Positions 27,682 to 36,864 of a stretch of DNA of 64,000 nucleotides are shown in pieces (position 1 is the stretch's first letter; every line of letters begins with the position of its first letter). The stretch is from assembly GCF_024543085.1 (NCBI RefSeq), contig NZ_JANHNZ010000008.1, positions 1-64,000 of the forward strand, given 5' to 3'. The position numbers and the translations under genes were made by a program. This DNA comes from Granulicatella seriolae (GTDB taxonomy: Bacteria; Bacillota; Bacilli; Lactobacillales; Aerococcaceae). The notes below the pieces were generated by a model. That model was not told the origin of the DNA and ran no database searches. It was given only the letters and a program-made list of their open reading frames with translations.

Positions 27682-27759
27682 AAAAGAGCCCTAGAAGTTT
27701 TATCAGAAATAGTGGCGCTACCGTTCTCATTTCTGATAAAACTTCTAGGAACTTTTTTA
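27682..27759. repeat. Miniature long-palindrome element, copy E
   Basis: Almost perfect arms (AAAAGAGCCCTAGAAGTTTT then ATCAGAAAT, and the complement ending GGAACTTTTTT) enclose only AGTGGCGCTACCGTTCTC. The arms are intact although the core is gone, which separates arm maintenance from the core. Confidence 0.8.
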
Positions 27760-27802
27760 TGCAGATGTATTTGCTAGAGATTCTTACCCAAACACAAAGA
27801 AG

Positions 27803-27839
27803 CACCCTCGAAGTTAGGTAAGACCTAACCTCAAGGGTG
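27803..27839 (-). terminator. Terminator of prsA
   Basis: On the minus strand CACCCTTGAGGTTAGGT pairs with ACCTAACTTCGAGGGTG, followed by a T-rich stretch. Confidence 0.8.
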
Positions 27840-27863
27840 ACGCAATGTTTAAAATCTAGAAAC

Positions 27864-28859
27864 CTAGTTAGAACTTGACGCTTCACTGGAAGAGCTAGCT
27901 GCTTCACTAGATGATGCTGCACCAGCATCAGCAGGCAAGAATTCAGCAAGCGCATCTTTCAAGTCTTCATCGTTAATCTTGATGTTTGCTTCTTGGATCA
28001 ATTTACCAACGATAGAATGGATGTAAGCTGAGTCTTTTAATTTTTCATTCAGCATTTCTTCTTCCATAGTTGCGCGGACTTTATCTAAAGCTTCTTTAGC
28101 AGGTTTGTCGGTCAACTTGATGATGTGGAAACCATAATCAGTTTGGACAGGCTCCTTGGTATAGTCACCAACATTGGCAAGGGCATAGGCTGCATCAGAG
28201 AAAGGTGCTACCATCTCGTTATGAGAGAATGGTCCGATGGTTCCGCCACTTTCTTTTGAGCCGGTATCGTCAGAGTTTTCTTTGGCCAAAGTCGCAAAAT
28301 CAGCGCCACCATTCAGTTGGCCGATTAAATCGACAGCTTTTTGTTTAGCTGCTGCGATGGCTGTAGGGTCGTCTGTTGCTTTGCTAGCGATTAAAATATG
28401 TTGCACGGTAATTTTTGGTTGCCAAGCATCGTAGTGAGCTTGAACTTCTGCATCTGTGAAGGTTGTTGCCTTTTTAACAGCTGCGTTAATCAACTTGTTC
28501 AAGTAAACTGTTTCTTTATACATATCAATAGAAGAAAAACCACTTTGTTTAAGAATTGAGGTTAGGCCTTCTTCGCCGCCGTATTGCGTCATTTGTGTGG
28601 CAACTTCTGCATCAGCTTCTTTTTTCAAGGTATCTTTTTGGTCGCCAGCATCTTTTTCAAGAACTTGAATCATGACCAAACGTTGCAAGGTAGCTGAACC
28701 AGCTTGGGATTTTAGAGCAGTATATAATTGATCCTTGGTGATGGTACCTGCATCTGATGTCAAGACTGTATCAGGAGAGCTAGTACCTGTTCCGTTTGAG
28801 CAAGCAACCAATACCACAGAGGATAGTAGGGCTAGGGCTCCTACGAAAGATTTCTTCAT
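27864..28859 (-). CDS. prsA: Foldase lipoprotein PrsA, peptidyl-prolyl isomerase (331 aa)
   Basis: PrsA is tethered to the outer face of the membrane and helps exported proteins fold. A lipoprotein signal is visible: MKKSF, hydrophobic core ALALLSSVVL, lipobox VACS with the lipidated cysteine at about residue 20. The parvulin domain (about 138-235) includes VQHILIASK, DFATLAKENSDD, GGTIGPFSHNEM and YGFHIIKL. A C-terminal Ser/Ala-rich tail closes it. The start at 28859 is chosen because GAAGGA precedes it; the frame extends to 28877 without a good site. It is transcribed alone. Confidence 0.93.
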   Translation of the reverse strand: MKKSFVGALALLSSVVLVACSNGTGTSSPDTVLTSDAGTITKDQLYTALKSQAGSATLQRLVMIQVLEKDAGDQKDTLKKEADAEVATQMTQYGGEEGLTSILKQSGFSSIDMYKETVYLNKLINAAVKKATTFTDAEVQAHYDAWQPKITVQHILIASKATDDPTAIAAAKQKAVDLIGQLNGGADFATLAKENSDDTGSKESGGTIGPFSHNEMVAPFSDAAYALANVGDYTKEPVQTDYGFHIIKLTDKPAKEALDKVRATMEEEMLNEKLKDSAYIHSIVGKLIQEANIKINDEDLKDALAEFLPADAGAASSSEAASSSSEASSSN

Positions 28860-29022
28860 ATTGTACACATCCTTCAATAATTTATCTAACAGTCAACAAT
28901 ATACCACATAATCAAGGCAAAACAAAGGTTAGAGCAAAAATACTACAAAAAAGTCAAACAATCTTCATGAATCAGCGGACCTTGGGCAAAAAATCTGAAA
29001 TAAAACAAGGAGCTTTCTACAG

Positions 29023-29203
29023 CATAAAAGAGTTCCCCAGAAATCTATCCGAAATCAGAACGGGGCACCGTCGAAAACCTTGGTTTCACTGGCTTAGCTG
29101 TTTAGGTGGTTGTAAATCGGCTCAAGCCAAAACAACTACTATACGTCAGCTATGCTTCTGCACCGTGATGTCGGATAACTGTTCTGCAAACTCTTTTGTG
29201 TTT
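29023..29203 (+). repeat. Long-palindrome element, copy F (decaying)
   Basis: The left arm ATAAAAGAGTTCCCCAGAAA is identical to copy C, but the right arm (TCGGATAACTGTTCTGCAAA then CTCTTTTGTG) has mismatches. The core is recognisable (GTCGAAAACCTTGGTTTC, TTAGCTGTTTAGGTGGTTG, TACGTCAGCTATGCT) with several changes. To the left, TGGGCAAAAAATCTGAAATA at 28984 matches the outermost end of the inserted copy near 62852. It lies between the divergent prsA and the ABC exporter operon. Confidence 0.85.
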
Positions 29204-29334
29204 TAAAATCATGCACTCAGTTGGGACAAGAAAATTGAAAAAACAGCCTATTATTGGTAAAATAGCTTAATTATGGAATAAGGGATTCTGCCCAAATCCA
29301 AGACCACCAAAAACCAAAAAAAGGAGTGAAACAG

Positions 29335-31065
29335 ATGATAAAACAACTATTGCCATACTTTTCTAAGTATAAGCGATACCCCTTTCTAGCCTTCTTCACC
29401 ATCATGATTGAAGTTTTATGTGAAGTTGCGCAACCTGTCATCATGCTAGAAATTATTGACAAGGGAATCCCCAATAAAGACGTGGGCTTCATTGCCCAAC
29501 AAGGCCTCATCATGGTGGGCATTTCGCTAGTATCCCTAGCTGCCGGGGTAGCCGGTGCCAAGTTTGCGGCCATTGCCGGAACAGGTGTAGCTACCGAACT
29601 CCGCTATGCCGAAATGGAAAAGATTCAACAATTCTCCTTCCAAAACATTGATCATTTTTCTAACGCGTCATTGATTACGCGGATGACTAGTGACATCACC
29701 AATGTTCAAAACACAGCTATTATGACCATGAGAATTTTGGCTCGGGCGCCAATGATGATGATTTTTGCGGTATTCTTTGCGTTTAGAATTAACGCACAAA
29801 TTTCCTTAACCTTTATGGTTGCTATACCGATTCTTGCCTTAGCACTAGCCCTTATTATCACCACTGCATTTCCACGTTTCCACAAGATGCAAGAAGCGAC
29901 CGACCGCATCAACCGTACCCTGCAAGAGAACTTTATCGGGGTTCGCGTGGTCAAATCCTTCGTTCGTGAAGATTATGAGCGCCAAAAGTTCGCCAAGGAA
30001 AACCGCAACTTTAGAGAACGTGCCCTCAACGCCATGTATGTTATCATCCTCAACAACCCAATGATGCAGTTAACCATCTACTCGGTAACCATCGCTGTTA
30101 TGTGGTTTGGTGGGAACTTAGTCATCGGTGGCGGCATGACAACCGGTGAGTTAATCAGTTTCCTATCCTATATTACTCAAATTCTTATGTCCCTCATGAT
30201 GATTTCCTTCGTTTTCATCATGCTAACCATGACCAAAGCCTCTATGGAACGGATTTTTGAAGTCATGGACACTAAAACCGACATCACCGAACCAATCTCC
30301 CCAACACCACTAACCGTAGCAAATGGAGATGTGCGCTTTGAAAACGTCCATTTCTCATATGGAAAAGACCAAACAGAAGAAGTGCTCAGAGACATCAACT
30401 TCAGCATCGACTCTGGACAGGTGCTAGGAATTATTGGGCCAACCGGGTCAGGGAAAACCTCGCTCGTTCAGCTGATTCCACGACTCTATGACACGACAAA
30501 AGGTGCCGTTTTAGTGGGTGACCGCAATGTAAAAGACTACACCTTTAAAGAATTACGCCACAATGTATCCATGGTACTACAAAAAAATACCCTCTTCTCA
30601 GGAACCATCCGTGAAAACCTCCTATGGGGAAATGAAGATGCCACTGACGAAGAACTAATTCAAGCCGCAAAATATGCCCAAGCCTATGATTTCATCATGG
30701 AATTGCCAGATGGCTTGGACAGCAAGATTGAACAAGGTGGTGGCAACTTCTCTGGTGGACAAAAACAACGTCTATGTATTGCCAGGGCCATGGTCCGCAA
30801 TCCAAAAGTTCTCATCTTAGACGACTCCACTTCAGCCGTGGATACCACAACGGACTCACGAATCCGCGAAGCCTTCTTCAATCACATGCCAGAAACAACG
30901 GTTATCATTATCGCCCAACGGATTTCTTCTATCCAAGGTGCAGACAAGATTTTGGTCTTGGATGATGGCCGCATCGATGGTATCGGAACTCACGAAACCC
31001 TTATTGAAAGCAATGCACTCTATCAAGAAATTCACCAAACGCAAATGGAAGGAGCGGAAGAATAA
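29335..31065 (+). CDS. Heterodimeric ABC multidrug-type exporter, subunit 1 with degenerate site (576 aa)
   Basis: This is half of a two-subunit exporter of the BmrCD/LmrCD/EfrAB type. A six-helix membrane domain (about 1-320) is followed by the ATPase domain: Walker A GPTGSGKTS at about 368, signature FSGGQKQR, Walker B VLILDDS at about 492-498. The catalytic glutamate after Walker B is replaced by Asp, the mark of the degenerate subunit in such heterodimers. ATG 29335 lies 9 bases after AAGGAG. The stop overlaps the start of the partner gene by one base. Substrates are typically drugs or lipids; none is evident from sequence. Confidence 0.9.
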   Translation: MIKQLLPYFSKYKRYPFLAFFTIMIEVLCEVAQPVIMLEIIDKGIPNKDVGFIAQQGLIMVGISLVSLAAGVAGAKFAAIAGTGVATELRYAEMEKIQQFSFQNIDHFSNASLITRMTSDITNVQNTAIMTMRILARAPMMMIFAVFFAFRINAQISLTFMVAIPILALALALIITTAFPRFHKMQEATDRINRTLQENFIGVRVVKSFVREDYERQKFAKENRNFRERALNAMYVIILNNPMMQLTIYSVTIAVMWFGGNLVIGGGMTTGELISFLSYITQILMSLMMISFVFIMLTMTKASMERIFEVMDTKTDITEPISPTPLTVANGDVRFENVHFSYGKDQTEEVLRDINFSIDSGQVLGIIGPTGSGKTSLVQLIPRLYDTTKGAVLVGDRNVKDYTFKELRHNVSMVLQKNTLFSGTIRENLLWGNEDATDEELIQAAKYAQAYDFIMELPDGLDSKIEQGGGNFSGGQKQRLCIARAMVRNPKVLILDDSTSAVDTTTDSRIREAFFNHMPETTVIIIAQRISSIQGADKILVLDDGRIDGIGTHETLIESNALYQEIHQTQMEGAEE

Positions 31066-32873
31066 TGAGAAGACCAACAAATTACACCCGCCGCCCCCAA
31101 AATATGCGCCAAACCCTATCTGATTTGATGGGCTACCTATGGAAGAGCAAATGGAGCCTTTTCGTTGTCGTTATCGCCCTAATCATCTCTTCAGCTGCCG
31201 GAATTGCCGGAACCTACTTTATCCGTCCTTTAATCAATGATTTTATTGAAACCAAGGATATAGCTGGTTTGGGCCGTATGCTGATGGTGATTGCCTTAAT
31301 TTATATTTTAGGAACTATCGCTTCTTATCTGGCCTCTCGCATTATGATTACCGTAGGCCAAAAGACCATCGAAGTCATGCGTAAGGATTTGTTTGACCAC
31401 ATTCAAGACCTACCTGTTCGCTTCTTTGACACCAATACGCACGGGGACCTTATGTCTCGCTTTACCAACGATTTTGATAGCATTCAAAACGCCTTCAACA
31501 ACAGCTTTTCTATGATTATCACGTCAACCTTGCAGTTGGTCTTGACCTTTGTCATGATGGTTATCCTTTCCCCAATCTTGACCGTTATCCTGATTATCAT
31601 GGTGGCCATAATGACCTATATCGTTAAAGTCATCGGTGGTAAATCGGCAGCCTTCTTTTCCAAACAACAAAAGAGCCTAGGACAAGTCAATGCCTATGTC
31701 GAAGAACATATCGAAGGGCAAAAAGTCGTTAAAGTCTTTAACCATGAAGAGCGTGTGCTCAAAGAATTTGGCGAATTGAATGATGATTTAAAAGAAACTG
31801 CCAACAATGCACAGTTTTTCTCCAACATCATGTTCCCAATCTTAGGCAACATTTCTTATGTTAACTATGCCTTAACCGCAGCAGCAGGGGGCTACTTAGT
31901 CGTCTTAGGCAGCATGGACGTAGGGGCCTTAGCCTCATTCCTACAATACTCCAGAACCTTTGGACAACCCTTAGCGCAAATGTCGCAACAAACCAACGTC
32001 CTTCTAGCCGCTATGGCAGGGGCTGAGCGGATTTTTGCTATCCTTAAAGAGCCTAAAGAGATTGACGAAGGAACCGTTGTCCTTGACCAAAGTGACCCAG
32101 AGCATTGGGTTTGGGTGGACGGTGACAGCCGCATTCCAGTTATCGGTAATATCCAGCTGAAACATGTAGACTTCGGCTATGTACCTGATGTGCCAATCCT
32201 AAAAGACATTAACGTCTGGGCAGAACCTGGTCTAAAAGTGGCCTTCGTTGGAGCAACCGGTGCCGGAAAAACAACCATCACCAACCTAATCAACCGCTTC
32301 TACGAAATCAACGACGGGGTCATCACCTTTGACGAAATTCCAATTACTCGCATCAAAAAAGATGACCTACGCAAAACCATTTCTATTGTGCTACAAGATA
32401 CGCATCTCTTTACTGGGACAATTGCCGATAATATTCGCTATGGCCGACTAGACGCCAGTGATGACTCCGTGATTCAAGCAGCCAAATTGGCCAATGCACA
32501 CAGTTTCATCAAGCGACTACCTCATGGCTACCAAACGGAGATTACCGGTGACGGAGATGGCTTGTCACAAGGACAGCGCCAGCTCTTGGCTATTGCCCGT
32601 GCTGCTGTTGCTAATCCAAAAGTGCTTATCTTGGATGAAGCCACCAGCTCTATCGATAGCCATACCGAGCTACTGATTAGCCGAGGCATGGACCAGTTGA
32701 TGCAGGGACGGACCTCATTTGTTATTGCCCACCGCCTATCGACTATTCGTAACTCGGACGTGATTATGGTGATGGACCACGGCGAGATTATCGAACGTGG
32801 CGACCACGAATCACTGATGGAGAAAAAAGGCATCTACTACAAACTCTATACCGGTCAAATCGAACTCGACTAG
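31065..32873 (+). CDS. Heterodimeric ABC multidrug-type exporter, subunit 2 (602 aa)
   Basis: Partner of the preceding gene. It has a basic N-terminal extension (MRRPTNYTRRPQNMRQ), a six-helix membrane domain, then Walker A GATGAGKTT at about 396, signature LSQGQRQL (modified from LSGGQ) and Walker B LILDEATS with the intact catalytic Glu at about 524. A modified signature here with a degenerate Walker B in the partner places both defects in the same composite site, as expected of this family. One-base overlap with subunit 1 ensures balanced synthesis. A terminator follows directly. Confidence 0.92.
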   Translation: MRRPTNYTRRPQNMRQTLSDLMGYLWKSKWSLFVVVIALIISSAAGIAGTYFIRPLINDFIETKDIAGLGRMLMVIALIYILGTIASYLASRIMITVGQKTIEVMRKDLFDHIQDLPVRFFDTNTHGDLMSRFTNDFDSIQNAFNNSFSMIITSTLQLVLTFVMMVILSPILTVILIIMVAIMTYIVKVIGGKSAAFFSKQQKSLGQVNAYVEEHIEGQKVVKVFNHEERVLKEFGELNDDLKETANNAQFFSNIMFPILGNISYVNYALTAAAGGYLVVLGSMDVGALASFLQYSRTFGQPLAQMSQQTNVLLAAMAGAERIFAILKEPKEIDEGTVVLDQSDPEHWVWVDGDSRIPVIGNIQLKHVDFGYVPDVPILKDINVWAEPGLKVAFVGATGAGKTTITNLINRFYEINDGVITFDEIPITRIKKDDLRKTISIVLQDTHLFTGTIADNIRYGRLDASDDSVIQAAKLANAHSFIKRLPHGYQTEITGDGDGLSQGQRQLLAIARAAVANPKVLILDEATSSIDSHTELLISRGMDQLMQGRTSFVIAHRLSTIRNSDVIMVMDHGEIIERGDHESLMEKKGIYYKLYTGQIELD

Positions 32874-32882
32874 ACCAAATGA

Positions 32883-32917
32883 GATCCATCAAGCCAGTGA
32901 GCTTGGTGGATTTTCTT
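32883..32917 (+). terminator. Terminator of the ABC exporter operon
   Basis: GATCCATCAAGC pairs with GCTTGGTGGATT across CAGTGA, followed by TTCTTT. Confidence 0.75.
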
Positions 32918-33010
32918 TAGAAATCGTAAAGCTGCCCCAAGAAAGATAAAAATATGCTATACTAGCCAAGAAAGCTTCAGAAATCAAAATAAAGGAATGA
33001 CGAGTAACTT

Positions 33011-33784
33011 ATGATTACACTAAAATCAAGCCGAGAAATTGAGGCTATGGAAGAATCCGGTGCTATCCTAGCAGGGATTCACCAAGAATTAAGAGACTTT
33101 ATCAAACCAGGTGTCACCACTTGGGAAATCGATCAATTTGTTCATAAAAAAATTCTAGCTGCCGGAGCAAGTGCTCCACAAATCGGCTACGAAGGCTATA
33201 AATACGCTACTTGTACCAGCATCAATAACGAAATCTGTCACGGATTTCCACGCAAACAGCCTCTTAAATCAGGAGACTTGGTCAAGGTGGATTTCTGTGT
33301 GGACCTGAAAGGTGCCTTATCAGATTCCTGCTGGTCTTATATTGTAGGAGAATCCACTCCTGAATTGGATCATTTGTATGAAGTGACTAAAAAGGCTTTA
33401 TACTTGGGAATCCAACAAGCACAAGTGGGTAACCGGATTGGGGACATTGGGCATGCTATCCAGACCTATGTGGAAGCTCAAGGCTTGTCCGTTGTGCGCG
33501 ACTTTATCGGCCACGGCATTGGCCCAACGATTCACGAAAGCCCATCCGTACCTCACTACGGCCAAGCTGGTAAGGGGCTCCGTTTGAAAGAAGGCATGGT
33601 CATCACCATCGAGCCTATGGTAAACACAGGTACATGGAAATCTGAGATGGAAAGCAACGGCTGGACAGCTCATACCCTTGATGGCGGATTAAGTTGTCAA
33701 TTTGAACATAGTTTAGCTATTACCAAAGATGGTCCACGCATTTTGACCTTGCAGGCGGACCATCAAGAAGATGTGTTAGCATAA
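33011..33784 (+). CDS. map: Type I methionine aminopeptidase (257 aa)
   Basis: The enzyme removes the initiator methionine from new proteins. All five metal ligands of the pita-bread fold can be placed: two Asp in VDFCVDLKGALSDS, His in GHGIGPTIHE, Glu in TIEPMV and Glu in FEHSLA. The N-terminus MITLKSSREIEAMEESG is the standard substrate-gate helix. The length is typical for Firmicutes. GCTATACTAG upstream near 32955 is a plausible -10. It stands alone between the exporter terminator and galE. Confidence 0.96.
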   Translation: MITLKSSREIEAMEESGAILAGIHQELRDFIKPGVTTWEIDQFVHKKILAAGASAPQIGYEGYKYATCTSINNEICHGFPRKQPLKSGDLVKVDFCVDLKGALSDSCWSYIVGESTPELDHLYEVTKKALYLGIQQAQVGNRIGDIGHAIQTYVEAQGLSVVRDFIGHGIGPTIHESPSVPHYGQAGKGLRLKEGMVITIEPMVNTGTWKSEMESNGWTAHTLDGGLSCQFEHSLAITKDGPRILTLQADHQEDVLA

Positions 33785-33815
33785 AAATTGTAGCAAAAAG
33801 ATAGGAGTGGTAAAT

Positions 33816-34832
33816 GTGTCAATATTAGTAACAGGTGGAGCAGGGTATATCGGGAGTCATACCAGTATTGAACTAATTAAGGCAGGGTTAGATGTGGTGA
33901 TAGTGGATGACTTTTCTAACAGCTCACCAGAAGTTTTGAACCGGATCGCTAAGATTACCGGAGTTCAGGTGCCATTTTATGCAGGCTCTGTTTTGGACAA
34001 GGATTTCTTGAACAAGGTCTTTAGCCAAAACGACATTCAGTCGGTTATCCATTTTGCGGCCTTTAAAGCAGTGGGTGAATCGGTTGAAAAACCCTTGGAG
34101 TACTATAAGAACAATATTTCTGGCACTATTGCACTGCTGGAAGTTATGACGGCTCACAAGGTTAAGGACATCGTCTTCAGTTCTAGTGCCACCGTTTACG
34201 GTATGAACAACCCGGTGCCATTTACCGAGGAGATGCCAACTTCAGCCACCAATCCTTACGGCTACACCAAAGTCATGCTGGAGCAAATCCTTAACGATGT
34301 GGCCTACGCTGATCCTGAGTGGTCGGTCACCAACCTGCGTTATTTCAACCCAATCGGTGCCCACGAATCCGGTCTCATCGGTGAAGCGCCAAATGGCATC
34401 CCTAACAACCTCATGCCTTACATTACGCAAGTGGCTGTGGGTAAGCTGCCGGAACTAAGTGTCTTCGGCGACGACTATGATACCCCAGACGGCACCGGTG
34501 TTCGGGATTACATCCACGTGGTCGACCTAGCCAAAGGGCATGTGCTGGCTGTCAACTATAATCAAGCACACAAAGGGTCTAAAGTCTTCAACCTAGGCAC
34601 CGGGATTGGCTACAGCGTCCTAGACCTCGTCAAAACCTTTTCAAGAGAAAATGGCGTTGAGATACCCTATGCCATCCGCCCACGCAGAGCCGGCGACATC
34701 GCATCATGCTACGCCAATGCTGAAAAAGCCGCAACTGAACTAGGCTGGACTGCTGAAAAAAATCTAGCCGATATGGTCCGCGACTCATGGAAATGGCAAA
34801 AAACCAATCCGAATGGGTATGAGAATAAATAG
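33816..34832 (+). CDS. galE: UDP-glucose 4-epimerase (338 aa)
   Basis: This NAD-dependent SDR enzyme interconverts UDP-glucose and UDP-galactose (or the N-acetyl forms). NAD-binding motif GGAGYIGSH is at residues 7-15, the catalytic SSSAT and YGYTK (Tyr/Lys), and the substrate end RPRRAGD. The start is GTG 33816, 9 bases after AGGAG. No other galactose-pathway gene is adjacent, so its likely role is to supply UDP-galactose or UDP-GalNAc for the polysaccharide cluster that starts 4 kb later. The last part is C-rich from about 34440. Confidence 0.94.
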   Translation: MSILVTGGAGYIGSHTSIELIKAGLDVVIVDDFSNSSPEVLNRIAKITGVQVPFYAGSVLDKDFLNKVFSQNDIQSVIHFAAFKAVGESVEKPLEYYKNNISGTIALLEVMTAHKVKDIVFSSSATVYGMNNPVPFTEEMPTSATNPYGYTKVMLEQILNDVAYADPEWSVTNLRYFNPIGAHESGLIGEAPNGIPNNLMPYITQVAVGKLPELSVFGDDYDTPDGTGVRDYIHVVDLAKGHVLAVNYNQAHKGSKVFNLGTGIGYSVLDLVKTFSRENGVEIPYAIRPRRAGDIASCYANAEKAATELGWTAEKNLADMVRDSWKWQKTNPNGYENK

Positions 34833-34848
34833 TTAAAATAAATTGATG

Positions 34849-34891
34849 AAAGCCACACAAGGAGCTTAGTGCTTACTTGTGTGGCTTTTTT
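34849..34891 (+). terminator. Terminator of galE
   Basis: AAAGCCACACAAG pairs with CTTGTGTGGCTTT and runs into six T. Confidence 0.9.
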
Positions 34892-34935
34892 GGTGAGAAA
34901 CCGAGGATGGTAAGAGTAAAACCCATTTCGAAATT

Positions 34936-35121
34936 ATAAAAAAGTTTTGCGAGAATCTTATCAGAAATAAGAACGGTGGTTCCTTATAAACAAGGTGAGT
35001 CAAGGTCTCACTGGCTTAACTGTCTACGTGGCTGTAATCGGCGAAAGCACCAAATATCCACTGTACGCCAGCTATGCTCTACACCGCTATTTCTGATAAT
35101 ATTTTCGCAAAACTCTTTTGT
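34936..35121 (+). repeat. Long-palindrome element, copy G
   Basis: Arms ATAAAAAAGTTTTGCGAGAA then TCTTATCAGAAAT, and the complement ATTTCTGATAATATTTTCGC then AAAACTCTTTT, differ from copies A-C. The internal hairpin is GTGAG-TCAAGG-(T)CTCAC, another stem replacement. The core segments CTGTCTACGTGGCTGTAATC, TATCCACTGTACGCCAGCTA and CTACACCG are retained. Confidence 0.85.
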
Positions 35122-35190
35122 TGTAATAGGGATTTTTTGTTTAGTTTCATAAAGGGGCTTAAATTGAGAAGGGTTTGAGATAAATGTTTT

Positions 35191-35720
35191 CAATTATGAG
35201 AAAAAAGCTTTAAAACAATCCTTTAACGAGGAATAAAAGCAGTTTATTCCTCGTTAGAGAGCCAAAACAGGTCCTTTTTCTCATAACCCCCCCAAATTTA
35301 GTCGAATCAAAAGCAAAAGAGCTCAAAAAATGAAGAATTATGAGAAAAGAGCTCAAAAACAAGTCCCTAACGAGGAATAAAAGTAGTTTATTCCTCGTTG
35401 GGGAGCCAAAACAGGTTATTTTTCTCATAATCCCCCCAAGTTTAGTCGAATCAAGAGCAAAAGAGCTCAGAAAATGAAAAATTATGAGAAAAGAGCTCAA
35501 AAAGAAGTCCCTAACGAGGAATAAAAGCAGTTTATTCCTCGTTGGAGAGCCAAAACAGGTTATTTTTCTCATAATCCCCCCAAATTTAGTCGAATCAAGA
35601 GCAAAAGAGCTCAAAAAATGAAGAATTATGAGAAAAGAGCTCAAAAACAAGTATCTAACGAGGAATAAAAGCAGTTTATTCCTCGTTAGAGAGCTTAAAC
35701 AGCTCTATTTTCTCATAATC
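35191..35720. repeat. 144-bp nested-palindrome array 3 (4 units)
   Basis: Units start at 35191, 35335, 35479 and 35623, all exactly 144 bp apart. Outer arms AATTATGAGAAAA and TTTTTCTCATAAT; inner stem CTAACGAGGAATAAA / TTTATTCCTCGTT with loop AGTAG or AGCAG. The spacer (CCAAATTTAGTCGAATCAAG, GCAAAAGAGCTCA) is shared by all units. Because 144 is divisible by three, a frame stays open through the array on the minus strand with a 48-residue period; I do not take it as a gene. Confidence 0.92.
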
Positions 35721-35767
35721 GACCAATCCCAACCACCGCCCCCAATACAAAAAGCCCACTCAAAAAC

Positions 35768-36580
35768 TCACTCCTGCATTTTCTCCAAGTCCTCCAACTC
35801 CCAGCCTAGGTCATCGGCGACTGATTTTAGTGCTTCATGGCGGATTTTTTCTGACAAGGTCGAAAACAATTCCTCAATGCCATCGACCACTGATTCCTCA
35901 TCATTAACAGGCTGTCGAAAGGTACGCCCCAGAGAATGTGGACTTGTCTCAATCGTCATGGCCAACCAAGTTTTCATAAGCTCCGCCAGCATTGATTTCA
36001 AGGCCATAATATTTTTAAGATAGGTAAAGTAAGGCGTCGCACCGCGCTTGTTGCCCTCGTAAGTCACAGTCAGCTGATGAGGGTAGTGCAGCAACAACTG
36101 ATTGTGACTATAGTCATACTGCAGCAAATGGTGGTAGGCAAACCAATGATGATGCCGCCTATGTGAGGTAGAAGACTTGGGAAAGAAGAGCAATTGTCCA
36201 ATGCCATAAGGGGAGCGGTAATGCCTGCCAAGATAATGCTGATAAGTGGTGGAGACTATCTGACGTGGCAACCCCATCTGCTTTTCGAACCGGCTAAGTA
36301 TGGTGCTAGTTGTTTCTTTGCTCTTAAAGATCTGACCACTCGCAACAAAAATCAAGCTAGAGAACTGACTTCCTAGACCATGAATAGAGATCAAAGCAAG
36401 CGTCTGCCTATCCATCAAATACCGCTCACACTCACTCGACCTAGCCAATAGCGCCTCAACATCCAGCCGATCAATATCAATATTCAGTGGGCAAACAGAA
36501 GATTGACTCTCTTCAACGCTTAAGTATTCAAACGACTTATCAGATAAGTCTAATTTTTTCTTTTTTCGGACTACGTTCAC
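35768..36580 (-). CDS. ComK-like competence transcription factor, divergent (270 aa)
   Basis: ComK binds AT-rich boxes and activates DNA-uptake genes. Residues about 60-190 follow the ComK pattern: TLALISIHG (opening strand), PYGIGQLLFFPKSS at about 124-137 and WFAYHHLL at 146-153 in place of the IFLFPT and WISH block, then a YFTYLKNIMALKSMLAELM helix. There is an N-terminal extension of about 55 residues and an acidic C-terminal tail, so it is longer than the usual ~190. The start is GTG 36580 after GAGG. It faces away from a SigX-like sigma gene, which supports a competence role. Similarity is weak; a profile search would decide. Confidence 0.5.
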   Translation of the reverse strand: MNVVRKKKKLDLSDKSFEYLSVEESQSSVCPLNIDIDRLDVEALLARSSECERYLMDRQTLALISIHGLGSQFSSLIFVASGQIFKSKETTSTILSRFEKQMGLPRQIVSTTYQHYLGRHYRSPYGIGQLLFFPKSSTSHRRHHHWFAYHHLLQYDYSHNQLLLHYPHQLTVTYEGNKRGATPYFTYLKNIMALKSMLAELMKTWLAMTIETSPHSLGRTFRQPVNDEESVVDGIEELFSTLSEKIRHEALKSVADDLGWELEDLEKMQE

Positions 36581-36864
36581 TAAATAACCTCATTTCCTTT
36601 TAAAAATATGTAGTAAAAACGATAATGCGATAACTACTACCCTTATTAAATCCCATAATAGAAATTTTGTCTAGAGGAAAATGATAAAAAAGTAACAAAT
36701 CAACTCTAAGTATAATAATTAGACAGATTTCGCATAAAAACAAGTAATTTTTACATAAAAAATGACCATTTTCCAACTTTGAAAAAACCATTTGCAGCTA
36801 TTAAACTAACAAATGAGCAAGGCCTTGTATCTTTTCGGACAGCGCAACCGAGAAGGAAAAGAAG
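36581..36864. other. Divergent control region between ComK-like and sigma-factor genes
   Basis: 284 bases, very AT-rich, with no gene. AAGTATAATAATTAG (near 36706) and GATAATGCGATAAC (near 36618) are possible promoter fragments. No clear operator could be assigned. Confidence 0.4.

Noticed and set aside
28796-29206. 136-residue plus-strand frame opposite the prsA start and repeat copy F
   Set aside because: It is antisense to the prsA signal peptide region and runs through the repeat element; similar frames occur at other copies purely from the shared core.
35210-35650. 146-residue membrane-like protein on the minus strand of array 3
   Set aside because: It is the read-through of the 144-bp repeat units, with a hydrophobic look caused by TTTTCTC tracts.
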